Positions 49,056 to 61,142 of a stretch of 64,000 nucleotides of DNA are shown one piece after another (position 1 is the first letter of the stretch; each line of letters opens with the position of its first letter). The notes below the pieces were generated by a model that saw only the letters and a list, made by a program, of their open reading frames with translations, was not told the DNA's origin and ran no database searches. Source of the DNA: Nematostella vectensis (lineage: Eukaryota > Cnidaria > Anthozoa > Actiniaria > Edwardsiidae). The translations under genes were made by a program, and so were the position numbers. Where the stretch lies: contig NC_064045.1 in NCBI RefSeq assembly GCF_932526225.1, positions 806,001-870,000 on the forward strand. The letters run 5' to 3'.

Positions 49056-49985
49056 ATGGTGTTCTTTGTTAAAGGGAAGTCTCAAAACTTCGGGGTTGGA
49101 CCGCATGTGGTACTTCTAAGAGCCTCTCGAGAGAACAAGCCTTATCTAGATTTTTTTGGTCCGTCCTGTCACGCCCAGGGCATGCACAAACACGTGTGGG
49201 CCTCACCCCCCATCACTTTTGTAATGGTCCCTCCTCCTTATCACAAGTCTGCTACTCATAACATTATGTGGTGTCATGGAGTAATGTACTCTTACATGAG
49301 AGAGAAAGCGTCTTTTGTTTTAATTTTATATTGAAACCTGAGTCAACAGGTGTAAAGTGTATTAACACTAGCTTTACACCTGTAAAATATCAGCAACTAT
49401 CTGTGATAGAAGTGGCTGGCGTAAAGACAGCTTGGCTTGCTTGAATCTCTGCCTTGTATTTGGATAGAACTAGTTCTTTGATCTCGAACGGGTAAAGGGG
49501 CCCATGCAGGTTATTTTTTTTCACGATATACACCTTATAATTATAATTGATGTCCATCGCAATCCCTGCTTCCTAAAGTTAGAGCCTAGTGCACCACTGG
49601 AGTCCAATGGACTCCGAGAAATTTAAAAATTCCTACTGCTAGTTTTGCCGCTGTTAATTTAACATATACCATTGTCTGGTCTTGCAAATAAATAATAAGA
49701 GATACTTTATACATTTCAATATATACAGAAATACTTTGTATATTAATTTAATATAAGAGTCTCCAGAGGGACTTTGAAGGCTGTTCCAAAAATGTGCTTA
49801 TTATACATGTACGACCTACTTTGGGTTTAGAAGTTTGTGAGAAGTCATTGAATATCTTATTCGGTTTTGATTCTCTGGTGTACTGACTAGTCCTGGTGCA
49901 GGTGCCAATGGCCAGATTAGAAGAATTCTGGGCTCTTGTCAAAGCCGTATTCGTTTTTTTTTTTTCTGTGTTTTGAATAGTCCAC
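49056..49985 (+). repeat. Satellite monomer, type C (Qs)
   Basis: 930 bp. It matches 44403, with CTTCGGGGTTGG and AAAGCCGTATTC. Confidence 0.95.
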
Positions 49986-50916
49986 ATGGTGTTCTTTGTT
50001 AAAGGGAAGTCTCAAAACTTCTGGGTTGGACCGCATGTGGTACTTCTAAGAGCCTCTCGAGAGAACAAGCCTTATCTAGATTTTTTTGGTCCGTCCTGTC
50101 ACGCCCAGGGCATGCACAAACACGTGTGGGCACCAACCCCTATCACTTTTGTAATGGTCCTTCTTCCCTATCACAAGTCTGCTACTCATAACATTATGTG
50201 GTGTCATGGAGTAATGTACTCTAACATGAGAGAGAAAGCGTCTTTTGTTTTAATTTTATATTGAAACCTGTGTCAACAGGTGTAAAGTGTATTAACACTA
50301 GCTTTACACCTGTAAAATATCAGCAACTATCTGTGATAGAAGTGGCTGGCGTAATGACAGCTTGGCTTGCTTGAATCTCTGCCTTGTATTTGGATAGAAC
50401 TAGTTCTTTGATCTCGAACGGGTAAAGGGGCCCATGCAGGTTATTTTTTTTCACGATATACACCTTATAATTATAATTGATGTCGATCGCAATCCCTGCT
50501 TCCTAAAGTTAGAGCCTAGTGCACCACTGGAGTCCAATGGACTCCGAGAAATTTAAAAATTCATACTGCTAGTTTTGCCGCTGTTAATTTAACATATACC
50601 ATTGTCTGGTCTTGCAAATAAATAATAAGAGATACTTTATACATTTCAATATATACAGAAATACTTTATATATTAATATAATATAAGAGTCTCCAGAGGG
50701 ACTTTGAAGGCTGTTCCAAAAATGTGCTTATTATACATGTACGACCTACTTTGGGTTTAGAAGTTTGTGAGAAGTCATTGAATATCTTATTCGGTTTTGA
50801 TTTATCTGGTGTACTGACTAGTCCTGGTGCAGGTGCCAATGGCCAGATTAGAAGAGTTCTGGGCTCTTGTCAAAGTCGTATTCGTTTTTTATTTTTCGGT
50901 GTATTGAATAGTCCAC
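49986..50916 (+). repeat. Satellite monomer, type D (Qt)
   Basis: 931 bp. It matches 45333. Confidence 0.95.
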
Positions 50917-51845
50917 ATGGTGTTCTTTGTTAAAGGGAAGTCTCAAAACTTCTGGGTTGGACCGCATGTGGTACTTCTAAGAGCCTCTCGAGAGAACAAG
51001 CCTTATCTAGATTTTTTTGGTCCGTCCTGTCACGCCCAGGGCATGCACAAACACGTGTGGGCCTCACCCCCCATCACTTTTGTAATGGTCCCTCCTCCTT
51101 ATCACAACTCTGCTACTCATAACATTATGTGGTGTCATGGAGTAATGTACTCTAACATGAGAGAGAAAGCGTCTTTTGTTTTAATTTTATATTGAAACCT
51201 GTGTCAACAGGTGTAAAGTGTATTAACACTAGCTTTACACCTGTAAAATATCAGCAACTATCTGTGATAGAAGTGGCTGGCGTAATGACAGCTTGGCTTG
51301 CTTGAATCTCTGCCTTGTATTTGGCTAGAACTAGTTCTTTGATCTCGAACGGGTAAAGGGGCCCATGCAGGTTATTTGTTTTCACGATATACACCTTATA
51401 ATTATAATTGATGTCCATCGCAATCCCTGCTTCCTAAAGTTAGAGCCTAGTGCACCACTGGAGTCCAATGGACTCCGTGAAATTTAAAAATGCATACCGC
51501 TAGTTTTGCCGCTGTTAATTTATCATATACCATTGTCTGGTCTCGCAAATAAATAATAAGAGATACATTATATATTTCAATATATACAGAAATACTTTAT
51601 ATGTTAATATAATATAAGAGTCTCCAGAGGGACTTTGATGGCTGTTCCAAAACAGTGCTTATTATACATGTACGACCTACTTTGGGTTTAGAAGTTTGTG
51701 AGAAGTCATTGAATATCTTATTCGGTTTTGATTCTCTGGTTACTGACAAGTCCTGGTGCAGGTGCCAATGGCCAGATTAGAAGAGTTCTGGGCTCTTGTC
51801 AAAGTCGTATTCGTTTTTTATTTTTCGGTGTATTGAATAGTCCAC
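50917..51845 (+). repeat. Extra monomer F between HOR copies 2 and 3
   Basis: This Qs monomer carries CACAACTCTGC (C where other copies have G) and TCTAACATGAG. It makes the second period six monomers long (47195 to 52777 is 5582 bp), while the first is five (4653 bp). Its head is the likely source of the left part of the mosaic monomer at 56499. Confidence 0.85.
50917..51845 (+). repeat. Satellite monomer, type F (Qs)
   Basis: 929 bp. It has CACAACTCTGC and TCTAACATG. The spacer has TTATTTGTTTTCACG and the tail has AAAACAGTGC. Confidence 0.95.
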
Positions 51846-52776
51846 ATGGTGTTCTTTGTTAAAGGGAAGTCTCAAAACTTCTGGGTTGGACCGCATGTGG
51901 TACTTCTAAGAGCCTCTCGAGAGAACAAGCCTTATCTAGATTTTTTTGGTCCGTCCTGTCACGCCCAGGGCATGCACAAACACGTGTGGGCACCAACCCC
52001 TATCACTTTTGTAATGGTCCTTTTTCCCTATCACAAGTCTGCTACTCATAACATTATGTGGTGTCATGGAGTAATGTACTCTAACATGAGAGAGAAAGCG
52101 TCTTTTGTTTTAATTTTATATTGAAACCTGTGTCAACAGGTGTAAAGTGTATTAACACTAGCTTTACACCTGTAAAATATCAGCAACTATCTGTGATAGA
52201 AGTGGCTGGCGTAATGACAGCTTGGCTTGCTTGAATCTCTGCCTTGTATTTGGATAGAACTAGTTCTTTGATCTCGAACGGGTAAAGGGGCCCATGCAGG
52301 TTATTTTTTTTCACGATATACACCTTATAATTATAATTGATGTCGATCGCAATCCCTGCTTCCTAAAGTTAGAGCCTAGTGCACCACTGGAGTCCAATGG
52401 ACTCCGAGAAATTTAAAAATTCATACTGCTAGTTTTGCCGCTGTTAATTTAACATATACCATTGTCTGGTCTTGCAAATAAATAATAAGAGATACTTTAT
52501 ACATTTCAATATATACAGAAATACTTTATATATTAATATAATATAAGAGTCTCCAGAGGGACTTTGAAGGCTGTTCCAAAAATGTGCTTATTATACATGT
52601 ACGACCTACTTTGGGTTTAGAAGTTTGTGAGAAGTCATTGAATATCTTATTCGGTTTTGATTTATCTGGTGTACTGACTAGTCCTGGTGCAGGTGCCAAT
52701 GGACAGATTAGAAGAGTTCTGGGCTCTTGTCAAAGTCGTATTCGTTTTTTATTTTTCGGTGTATTGAATAGTCCAC
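51846..52776 (+). repeat. Satellite monomer, type E (Qt)
   Basis: 931 bp. It is like 41611 but keeps CTCGAGAGAAC. Confidence 0.95.
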
Positions 52777-53705
52777 ATGGTGTTCTTTGTTAAAGGGAAG
52801 TCTCAAAACTTCTGGGTTGGACCGCATGTGGTACTTCTAAGAGCCTCTCGAGAGAACAAGCCTTATCTAGATTTTTTTGGTCCGTCCTGTCACGCCCAGG
52901 GCATGCACAAACACGTGTGGGCCTCACCCCCCATCACTTTTGTAATGGTCCCTCCTCCTTATCACAAGTCTGCTACTCATAACATTATGTGGTGTCATGG
53001 AGTAATGTACTCTTACATGAGAGAGAAAGCGTCTTTTGTTTTAATTTTATATTGAAACCTGAGTCAACAGGTGTAAAGTGTATTAACGCTAGCTTTACAC
53101 CTGTAAAATATCAGCAACTATCTGTGATAGAAGTGGCTGGCGTAATGACAGCTTGGCTTGCTTGAATCTCTGCCTTGTATTTGGATAGAACTAGTTCTTT
53201 GATCTCGAACGGGTAAAGGGGCCCATGCAGGTTATTTCTTTTCACGATATACACCTTATAATTATAATTGATGTCCATCGCAATCCCTCCTTCCTGAAGA
53301 TAGAGCCTAGTGCTCCACTGGAGTCCAATGGACTCCGTGAAATTTAAAAATGCATACCGCTAGTTTTGCCGCTGTTAATTTATCATATACCATTGTCTGG
53401 TCTCGCAAATAAATAATAAGAGATACATTATATATTTCAATATATACAGAAATACTTTATATGTTAATATAATATAAGAGTCTCCAGAGGGACTTTGAAG
53501 GCTGTTCCAAAACTGTGCTTATTATACATGTACGACCTACTTTGGGTTTAGAAGTTTGTGAGAAGTCATTGAATATCTTATTCGGTTTTGATTCTCTGGT
53601 GTACTGACTAGTCCTGGTGCAGGTGCCAATGGCCAGATTAGAAGAATTCTGGGCTCTTGTCAAAGTCGTATTCGTTTTTTTTTTTCTGTGTTTTGAATAG
53701 AACAC
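52777..53705 (+). repeat. Satellite monomer, type A (Qs)
   Basis: 929 bp. It matches 47195, with ATTAACGCTAGC near 53086. Confidence 0.95.
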
Positions 53706-54637
53706 ATGGTGTTCTTTGTTAAAGGGAAGTCTCAAAACTTCTGGGTTGGACCGCATGTGGTACTTCTTAAGAGCCTCTCGAGAGAACAAGCCTTATCTAG
53801 ATTTTTTTGGTCCGTCCTGTCACGCCCAGGGCATGCACAAACACGTGTGGGCACCAACCCCTATCACTTTTGTAATGGTCCATCTTCCCTATCACAAGTC
53901 TGCTACTCATAACATTATGTGGTGTCATGGAGTAATGTACTCTAACATGAGAGAGAAAGCGTCTTTTGTTTTAATTTTATATTGAAACCTGTGTCAACAG
54001 GTGTAAAGTGTATTAACACTAGCTTTACACCTGTAAAATATCAGCAACTATCTGTGATAGAAGTGGCTGGCGTAATGACAGCTTGGCTTGCTTGAATCTC
54101 TGCCTTGTATTTGGCTAGAACTAGTTCTTTGATCTCGAACGGGTAAAGGGGCCCATGCAGGTTATTTTTTTTCACGATATACACCTTATAATTATAATTG
54201 ATGTCCATCGCAATCCCTGCTTCCTAAAGTTAGAGCCTAGTGCACCACTGGAGTCCAATGGACTCCGTGAAATTTAAAAATGCATACCGCTAGTTTTGCC
54301 GCTGTTAATTTATCATATACCATTGTCTGGTATCGCAAATAAATAATAAGAGATACATTATATATTTCAATATATACAGAAATACTTTATATGTTAATAT
54401 AATATAAGAGTCTCCAGAGGGACTTTGATGGCTGTTCCAAAACTGTGCTTATTATACATGTACGACCTACTTTGGGTTTAGAAGTTTGTGAGAAGTCATT
54501 GAATATCTTATTCGGTTTTGATTTATCTGGTGTACTGACTAGTCCTGGTGCAGGTGCCAATGGCCAGATTAGAAGAGTTCTGGGCTCTTGTCAAAGTCGT
54601 ATTCGTTTTTTATTTTTCGGTGTATTGAATAGTCCAC
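53706..54637 (+). repeat. Satellite monomer, type B (Qt, extra T)
   Basis: 932 bp. It matches 48124. Confidence 0.95.
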
Positions 54638-55567
54638 ATGGTGTTCTTTGTTAAAGGGAAGTCTCAAAACTTCGGGGTTGGACCGCATGTGGTACTTCTA
54701 AGAGCCTCTCGAGAGAACAAGCCTTATCTAGATTTTTTTGGTCCGTCCTGTCACGCCCAGGGCATGCACAAACACGTGTGGGCCTCACCCCCCATCACTT
54801 TTGTAATGGTCCCTCCTCCTTATCACAAGTCTGCTACTCATAACATTATGTGGTGTCATGGAGTAATGTACTCTTACATGAGAGAGAAAGCGTCTTTTGT
54901 TTTAATTTTATATTGAAACCTGAGTCAACAGGTGTAAAGTGTATTAACACTAGCTTTACACCTGTAAAATATCAGCAACTATCTGTGATAGAAGTGGCTG
55001 GCGTAAAGACAGCTTGGCTTGCTTGAATCTCTGCCTTGTATTTGGATAGAACTAGTTCTTTGATCTCGAACGGGTAAAGGGGCCCATGCAGGTTATTTTT
55101 TTTCACGATATACACCTTATAATTATAATTGATGTCCATCGCAATCCCTGCTTCCTAAAGTTAGAGCCTAGTGCACCACTGGAGTCCAATGGACTCCGAG
55201 AAATTTAAAAATTCCTACTGCTAGTTTTGCCGCTGTTAATTTAACATATACCATTGTCTGGTCTTGCAAATAAATAATAAGAGATACTTTATACATTTCA
55301 ATATATACAGAAATACTTTGTATATTAATTTAATATAAGAGTCTCCAGAGGGACTTTGAAGGCTGTTCCAAAAATGTGCTTATTATACATGTACGACCTA
55401 CTTTGGGTTTAGAAGTTTGTGAGAAGTCATTGAATATCTTATTCGGTTTTGATTCTCTGGTGTACTGACTAGTCCTGGTGCAGGTGCCAATGGCCAGATT
55501 AGAAGAATTCTGGGCTCTTGTCAAAGCCGTATTCGTTTTTTTTTTTTCTGTGTTTTGAATAGTCCAC
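54638..55567 (+). repeat. Satellite monomer, type C (Qs)
   Basis: 930 bp. It matches 49056. Confidence 0.95.
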
Positions 55568-56498
55568 ATGGTGTTCTTTGTTAAAGGGAAGTCTCAAAAC
55601 TTCTGGGTTGGACCGCATGTGGTACTTCTAAGAGCCTCTCGAGAGAACAAGCCTTATCTAGATTTTTTTGGTCCGTCCTGTCACGCCCAGGGCATGCACA
55701 AACACGTGTGGGCACCAACCCCTATCACTTTTGTAATGGTCCTTCTTCCCTATCACAAGTCTGCTACTCATAACATTATGTGGTGTCATGGAGTAATGTA
55801 CTCTAACATGAGAGAGAAAGCGTCTTTTGTTTTAATTTTATATTGAAACCTGTGTCAACAGGTGTAAAGTGTATTAACACTAGCTTTACACCTGTAAAAT
55901 ATCAGCAACTATCTGTGATAGAAGTGGCTGGCGTAATGACAGCTTGGCTTGCTTGAATCTCTGCCTTGTATTTGGATAGAACTAGTTCTTTGATCTCGAA
56001 CGGGTAAAGGGGCCCATGCAGGTTATTTTTTTTCACGATATACACCTTATAATTATAATTGATGTCGATCGCAATCCCTGCTTCCTAAAGTTAGAGCCTA
56101 GTGCACCACTGGAGTCCAATGGACTCCGAGAAATTTAAAAATTCATACTGCTAGTTTTGCCGCTGTTAATTTAACATATACCATTGTCTGGTCTTGCAAA
56201 TAAATAATAAGAGATACTTTATACATTTCAATATATACAGAAATACTTTATATATTAATATAATATAAGAGTCTCCAGAGGGACTTTGAAGGCTGTTCCA
56301 AAAATGTGCTTATTATACATGTACGACCTACTTTGGGTTTAGAAGTTTGTGAGAAGTCATTGAATATCTTATTCGGTTTTGATTTATCTGGTGTACTGAC
56401 TAGTCCTGGTGCAGGTGCCAATGGCCAGATTAGAAGAGTTCTGGGCTCTTGTCAAAGTCGTATTCGTTTTTTATTTTTCGGTGTATTGAATAGTCCAC
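55568..56498 (+). repeat. Satellite monomer, type D (Qt)
   Basis: 931 bp. It matches 49986. The tail keeps AATGGCCAG, so the next monomer is entered as F is, not as A is. Confidence 0.95.
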
Positions 56499-57427
56499 AT
56501 GGTGTTCTTTGTTAAAGGGAAGTCTCAAAACTTCTGGGTTGGACCGCATGTGGTACTTCTAAGAGCCTCTCGAGAGAACAAGCCTTATCTAGATTTTTTT
56601 GGTCCGTCCTGTCACGCCCAGGGCATGCACAAACACGTGTGGGCCTCACCCCCCATCACTTTTGTAATGGTCCCTCCTCCTTATCACAACTCTGCTACTC
56701 ATAACATTATGTGGTGTCATGGAGTAATGTACTCTTACATGAGAGAGAAAGCGTCTTTTGTTTTAATTTTATATTGAAACCTGAGTCAACAGGTGTAAAG
56801 TGTATTAACGCTAGCTTTACACCTGTAAAATATCAGCAACTATCTGTGATAGAAGTGGCTGGCGTAATGACAGCTTGGCTTGCTTGAATCTCTGCCTTGT
56901 ATTTGGATAGAACTAGTTCTTTGATCTCGAACGGGTAAAGGGGCCCATGCAGGTTATTTCTTTTCACGATATACACCTTATAATTATAATTGATGTCCAT
57001 CGCAATCCCTCCTTCCTGAAGATAGAGCCTAGTGCTCCACTGGAGTCCAATGGACTCCGTGAAATTTAAAAATGCATACCGCTAGTTTTGCCGCTGTTAA
57101 TTTATCATATACCATTGTCTGGTCTCGCAAATAAATAATAAGAGATACATTATATATTTCAATATATACAGAAATACTTTATATGTTAATATAATATAAG
57201 AGTCTCCAGAGGGACTTTGAAGGCTGTTCCAAAACTGTGCTTATTATACATGTACGACCTACTTTGGGTTTAGAAGTTTGTGAGAAGTCATTGAATATCT
57301 TATTCGGTTTTGATTCTCTGGTGTACTGACTAGTCCTGGTGCAGGTGCCAATGGCCAGATTAGAAGAAATCTGGGCTCTTGTCAAAGTCGTATTCGTTTT
57401 TTTTTTTCTGTGTTTTGAATAGAACAC
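56499..57427 (+). repeat. Satellite monomer, F/A mosaic
   Basis: 929 bp. It is F-type up to CACAACTCTGC (C at 56690) and A-type from TCTTACATG (T at 56736) onward, including ATTAACGCTAGC. The tail has private GAAATCTGGG. Confidence 0.95.
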
Positions 57428-58359
57428 ATGGTGTTCTTTGTTAAAGGGAAGTCTCAAAACTTCTGGGTTGGACCGCATGTGGTACTTCTTAAGAGCCTCT
57501 CGAGAGAACAAGCCTTATCTAGATTTTTTTGGTCCGTCCTGTCACGCCCAGGGCATGCACAAACACGTGTGGGCACCAACCCCTATCACTTTTGTAATGG
57601 TCTATCTTCCCTATCACAAGTCTGCTACTCATAACATTATGTGGTGTCATGGAGTAATGTACTCTAACATGAGAGAGAAAGCGTCTTTTGTTTTAATTTT
57701 ATATTGAAACCTGTGTCAACAGGTGTAAAGTGTATTAACACTAGCTTTACACCTGTAAAATATCAGCAACTATCTGTGATAGAAGTGGCTGGCGTAATGA
57801 CAGCTTGGCTTGCTTGAATCTCTGCCTTGTATTTGGCTAGAACTAGTTCTTTGATCTCGAACGGGTAAAGGGGCCCATGCAGGTTATTTTTTTTCACGAT
57901 ATACACCTTATAATTATAATTGATGTCCATCGCAATCCCTGCTTCCTAAAGTTAGAGCCTAGTGCACCACTGGAGTCCAATGGACTCCGTGAAATTTAAA
58001 AATGCATACCGCTAGTTTTGCCGCTGTTAATTTATCATATACCATTGTCTGGTATCGCAAATAAATAATAAGAGATACATTATATATTTCAATATATACA
58101 GAAATACTTTATATGTTAATATAATATAAGAGTCTCCAGAGGGACTTTGATGGCTGTTCCAAAACTGTGCTTATTATACATGTACGACCTACTTTGGGTT
58201 TAGAAGTTTGTGAGAAGTCATTGAATATCTTATTCGGTTTTGATTTATCTGGTGTACTGACTAGTCCTGGTGCAGGTGCCAATGGCCAGATTAGAAGAGT
58301 TCTGGGCTCTTGTCAAAGTCGTATTCGTTTTTTATTTTTCGGTGTATTGAATAGTCCAC
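57428..58359 (+). repeat. Satellite monomer, type B (Qt, extra T)
   Basis: 932 bp. GGTCTATCTTCC near 57600 is private. The spacer has GGTATCGC. Confidence 0.95.
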
Positions 58360-59289
58360 ATGGTGTTCTTTGTTAAAGGGAAGTCTCAAAACTTCGGGGT
58401 TGGACCGCATGTGGTACTTCTAAGAGCCTCTCGAGAGAACAAGCCTTATCTAGATTTTTTTGGTCCGTCCTGTCACGCCCAGGGCATGCACAAACACGTG
58501 TGGGCCTCACCCCCCATCACTTTTGTAATGGTCCCTCCTCCTTATCACAAGTCTGCTACTCATAACATTATGTGGTGTCATGGAGTAATGTACTCTTACA
58601 TGAGAGAGAAAGCGTCTTTTGTTTTAATTTTATATTGAAACCTGTGTCAACAGGTGTAAAGTGTATTAACACTAGCTTTACACCTGTAAAATATCAGCAA
58701 CTATCTGTGATAGAAGTGGCTGGCGTAAAGACAGCTTGGCTTGCTTGAATCTCTGCCTTGTATTTGGATAGAACTAGTTCTTTGATCTCGAACGGGTAAA
58801 GGGGCCCATGCAGGTTATTTTTTTTCACGATATACACCTTATAATTATAATTGATGTCCATCGCAATCCCTGCTTCCTAAAGTTAGAGCCTAGTGCACCA
58901 CTGGAGTCCAATGGACTCCGAGAAATTTAAAAATTCCTACTGCTAGTTTTGCCGCTGTTAATTTAACATATACCATTGTCTGGTCTTGCAAATAAATAAT
59001 AAGAGATACTTTATACATTTCAATATATACAGAAATACTTTGTATATTAATTTAATATAAGAGTCTCCAGAGGGACTTTGAAGGCTGTTCCAAAAATGTG
59101 CTTATTATACATGTACGACCTACTTTGGGTTTAGAAGTTTGTGAGAAGTCATTGAATATCTTATTCGGTTTTGATTCTCTGGTGTACTGACTAGTCCTGG
59201 TGCAGGTGCCAATGGCCAGATTAGAAGAGTTCTGGGCTCTTGTCAAAGTCGTATTAGTTTTTTATTTTTCGGTGTATTGAATAGTCCAC
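58360..59289 (+). repeat. Satellite monomer, type C (Qs)
   Basis: 930 bp. It has CTTCGGGGTTGG. The spacer begins CCTGTGTCAAC and the tail switches to CGTATTAGTTTTTTA. Confidence 0.95.
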
Positions 59290-60217
59290 ATGGTGTTCTT
59301 TGTTGAAGGGAAGTCTCAAAACTTCTGGGTTGGACCGCATATGGTACTTCTAAGAGCCTCTCGAGAGAACCAGCCTTATCTAGATTTTTTTGGTCCGTCC
59401 TGTCACGCCCAGGGCATGCACAAACACGTGTGGGCCGCACCCACCATCACTTTTGTAATGGTCCCTCTTCCTTATCACAAGTCTGGTACTCTTAACATTA
59501 TGTGGTGTCATGGAGTAATGTACTCTTACATGAGAGAGAAAGCGTCTTTTGTTTTAATTTTATATTGAAACCTGTGTCAACAGGTGTAAAGTGTATTAAC
59601 ACTAGCTTTACACCTATAAAATATCAACAACTATCTGTGATAGAAGTGGCTGGCGTAATGACAGCTTGGCTTGCTTGAATCTGCCTTGTATTTGGCTAGA
59701 ACTAGTTCTTTGATCTCGAACGGGTAAAGGGGCCCATGCAGGTTATTTTTTTTCACAATATACACCTTATAATTATAATTGATGTCCATCGCAATCCCTG
59801 CTTCCTAAAGTTAGAGCCTAGTGCACCACTGGAGTCCAATGGACTCCGAGAAATTTAAAAATTCCTACTGCTAGTTTTGCCGCTGTTAATTTAACATATA
59901 CCATTGTCTGGTCTTGCAAATAAATAATAAGAGATACTTTATACATTTCAATATATACAGAAATACTTTGTATATTAATTTAATATAAGAGTCTCCAGAG
60001 GGACTTTGAAGGCTGTTCCAAAAATGTGCTTATTATACATGTACGACCTACTTTGGGTTTAGAAGTTTGTGAGAAGTCATTGAATATCTTATTCGGTTTT
60101 GATTCTCTGGTGTACTGACTAGTCCTGGTGCAGGTGCCAATGGCCAGATTAGAAGAGTTCTGGGCTCTTGTCAAAGTCGTATTAGTTTTTTATTTTTCGG
60201 TGTATTGAATAGTCCAC
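59290..60217 (+). repeat. Satellite monomer, class P with GTTGAAGG
   Basis: 928 bp. It is the counterpart of 38828 but with AAATTCCTACTGC. Confidence 0.95.
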
Positions 60218-61142
60218 ATGGTGTTCTTTGTTGAAGGGAAGTCTCAAAACTTCTGGGTTGGACCGCATATGGTACTTCTAAGAGCCTCTCGAGAGAACCA
60301 GCCTTATCTAGATTTTTTTGGTCCGTCCTGTCACGCCCAGGGCATGCACAAACACGTGTGGGCCGCACCCACCATCACTTTTGTAATGGTCCCTCTTCCT
60401 TATCACAAGTCTGGTACTCTTAACATTATGTGGTGTCATGGAGTAATGTACTCTTACATGAGAGAGAAAGCGTCTTTTGTTTTAATTTTATATTGAAACC
60501 TGTGTCAACAGGTGTAAAGTGTACTAACACTAGCTTTACACCTATAAAATATCAACAACTATCTGTGATAGAAGTGGCTGGCGTAATGACAGCTTGGCTT
60601 GCTTGAATCTGCCTTGTATTTGGCTAGAACTAGTTCTTTGATCTCGAACGGGTAAAGGGGCCCATGCAGGTTATTTTTTTTCACAATATACACCTTATAA
60701 TTATAATTGATGTCCATCGCAATCCCTGCTTCCTAAAGTTAGAGCCTAGTGCACCACTGGAGTCTAATGGACACCGAGAAATTTAAAAATGCATACTGCT
60801 AGTTTTGCCGCTGTTAATTTATCATATACCATTGTCTGGTCTCGCAAATAAATAATAAGAGATACATTATATATTTTAATATATACAGAAATACTTTATA
60901 TATTAATATAATATAAGAGTCTCCAGAGGGACTTTGAAGGCTGTTCCAAAACTGTGCTTATTATACATGTACGACCTACTTTGGGTTTAGAAGTTTGTGA
61001 GAAGTCATTGAATATTATATTCGGTTTTGATTCTCTGGTTACTGACAAGTCCTGGTGCAGGTGCTAATGGCCAGATTAGAAGAGTTCTGGGCTCTTGTCA
61101 AAGTCGTATTCGTTTTTTTTTTCTGTGTTTTGAATAGTCCAC
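60218..61142 (+). repeat. Satellite monomer, class P with GTTGAAGG
   Basis: 925 bp. AAGTGTACTAACAC near 60517 (hairpin loop) and TGAATATTATATTC near 61010 are private. Confidence 0.95.

Larger units (their letters stand above)
46264..50916 (+). repeat. Five-monomer block E-A-B-C-D, copy 2
   Basis: The A-B-C-D part (47195-50916) reproduces 42542-46263 at 4653 bp and 52777-56498 at 5582 bp. I saw no differences in the stretches compared. The leading E monomer (46264) has a Qt head with TCCTTTTTCCC like 41611 and 51846, but it is preceded by a different spacer (AAAAATGTGC, not AAAACAGTGC). Confidence 0.88.
51846..56498 (+). repeat. Five-monomer block E-A-B-C-D, copy 3
   Basis: All five monomers repeat the block at 41611 with unchanged landmark spacing. 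AAAACAGTGC and GATGGCTG before the E landmark are shared only with 41611. One visible difference is TTATTTGTTTTCACG in the spacer leading into E (near 51374), where copy 1 has an unbroken T-tract. Confidence 0.88.
56499..59289 (+). repeat. Partial HOR copy 4 (A/F mosaic, B, C)
   Basis: The monomers at 56499, 57428 and 58360 continue the A-B-C order 3722 bp after copy 3. The first is a mosaic of F (left) and A (right). The B monomer has private marks GAAATCTGGG (EcoRI site lost, near 57367) and GGTCTATCTTCC (near 57600). The C monomer has CCTGTGTCAAC instead of CCTGAGTCAAC. The D position is replaced by a class P monomer at 59290. Confidence 0.85.
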
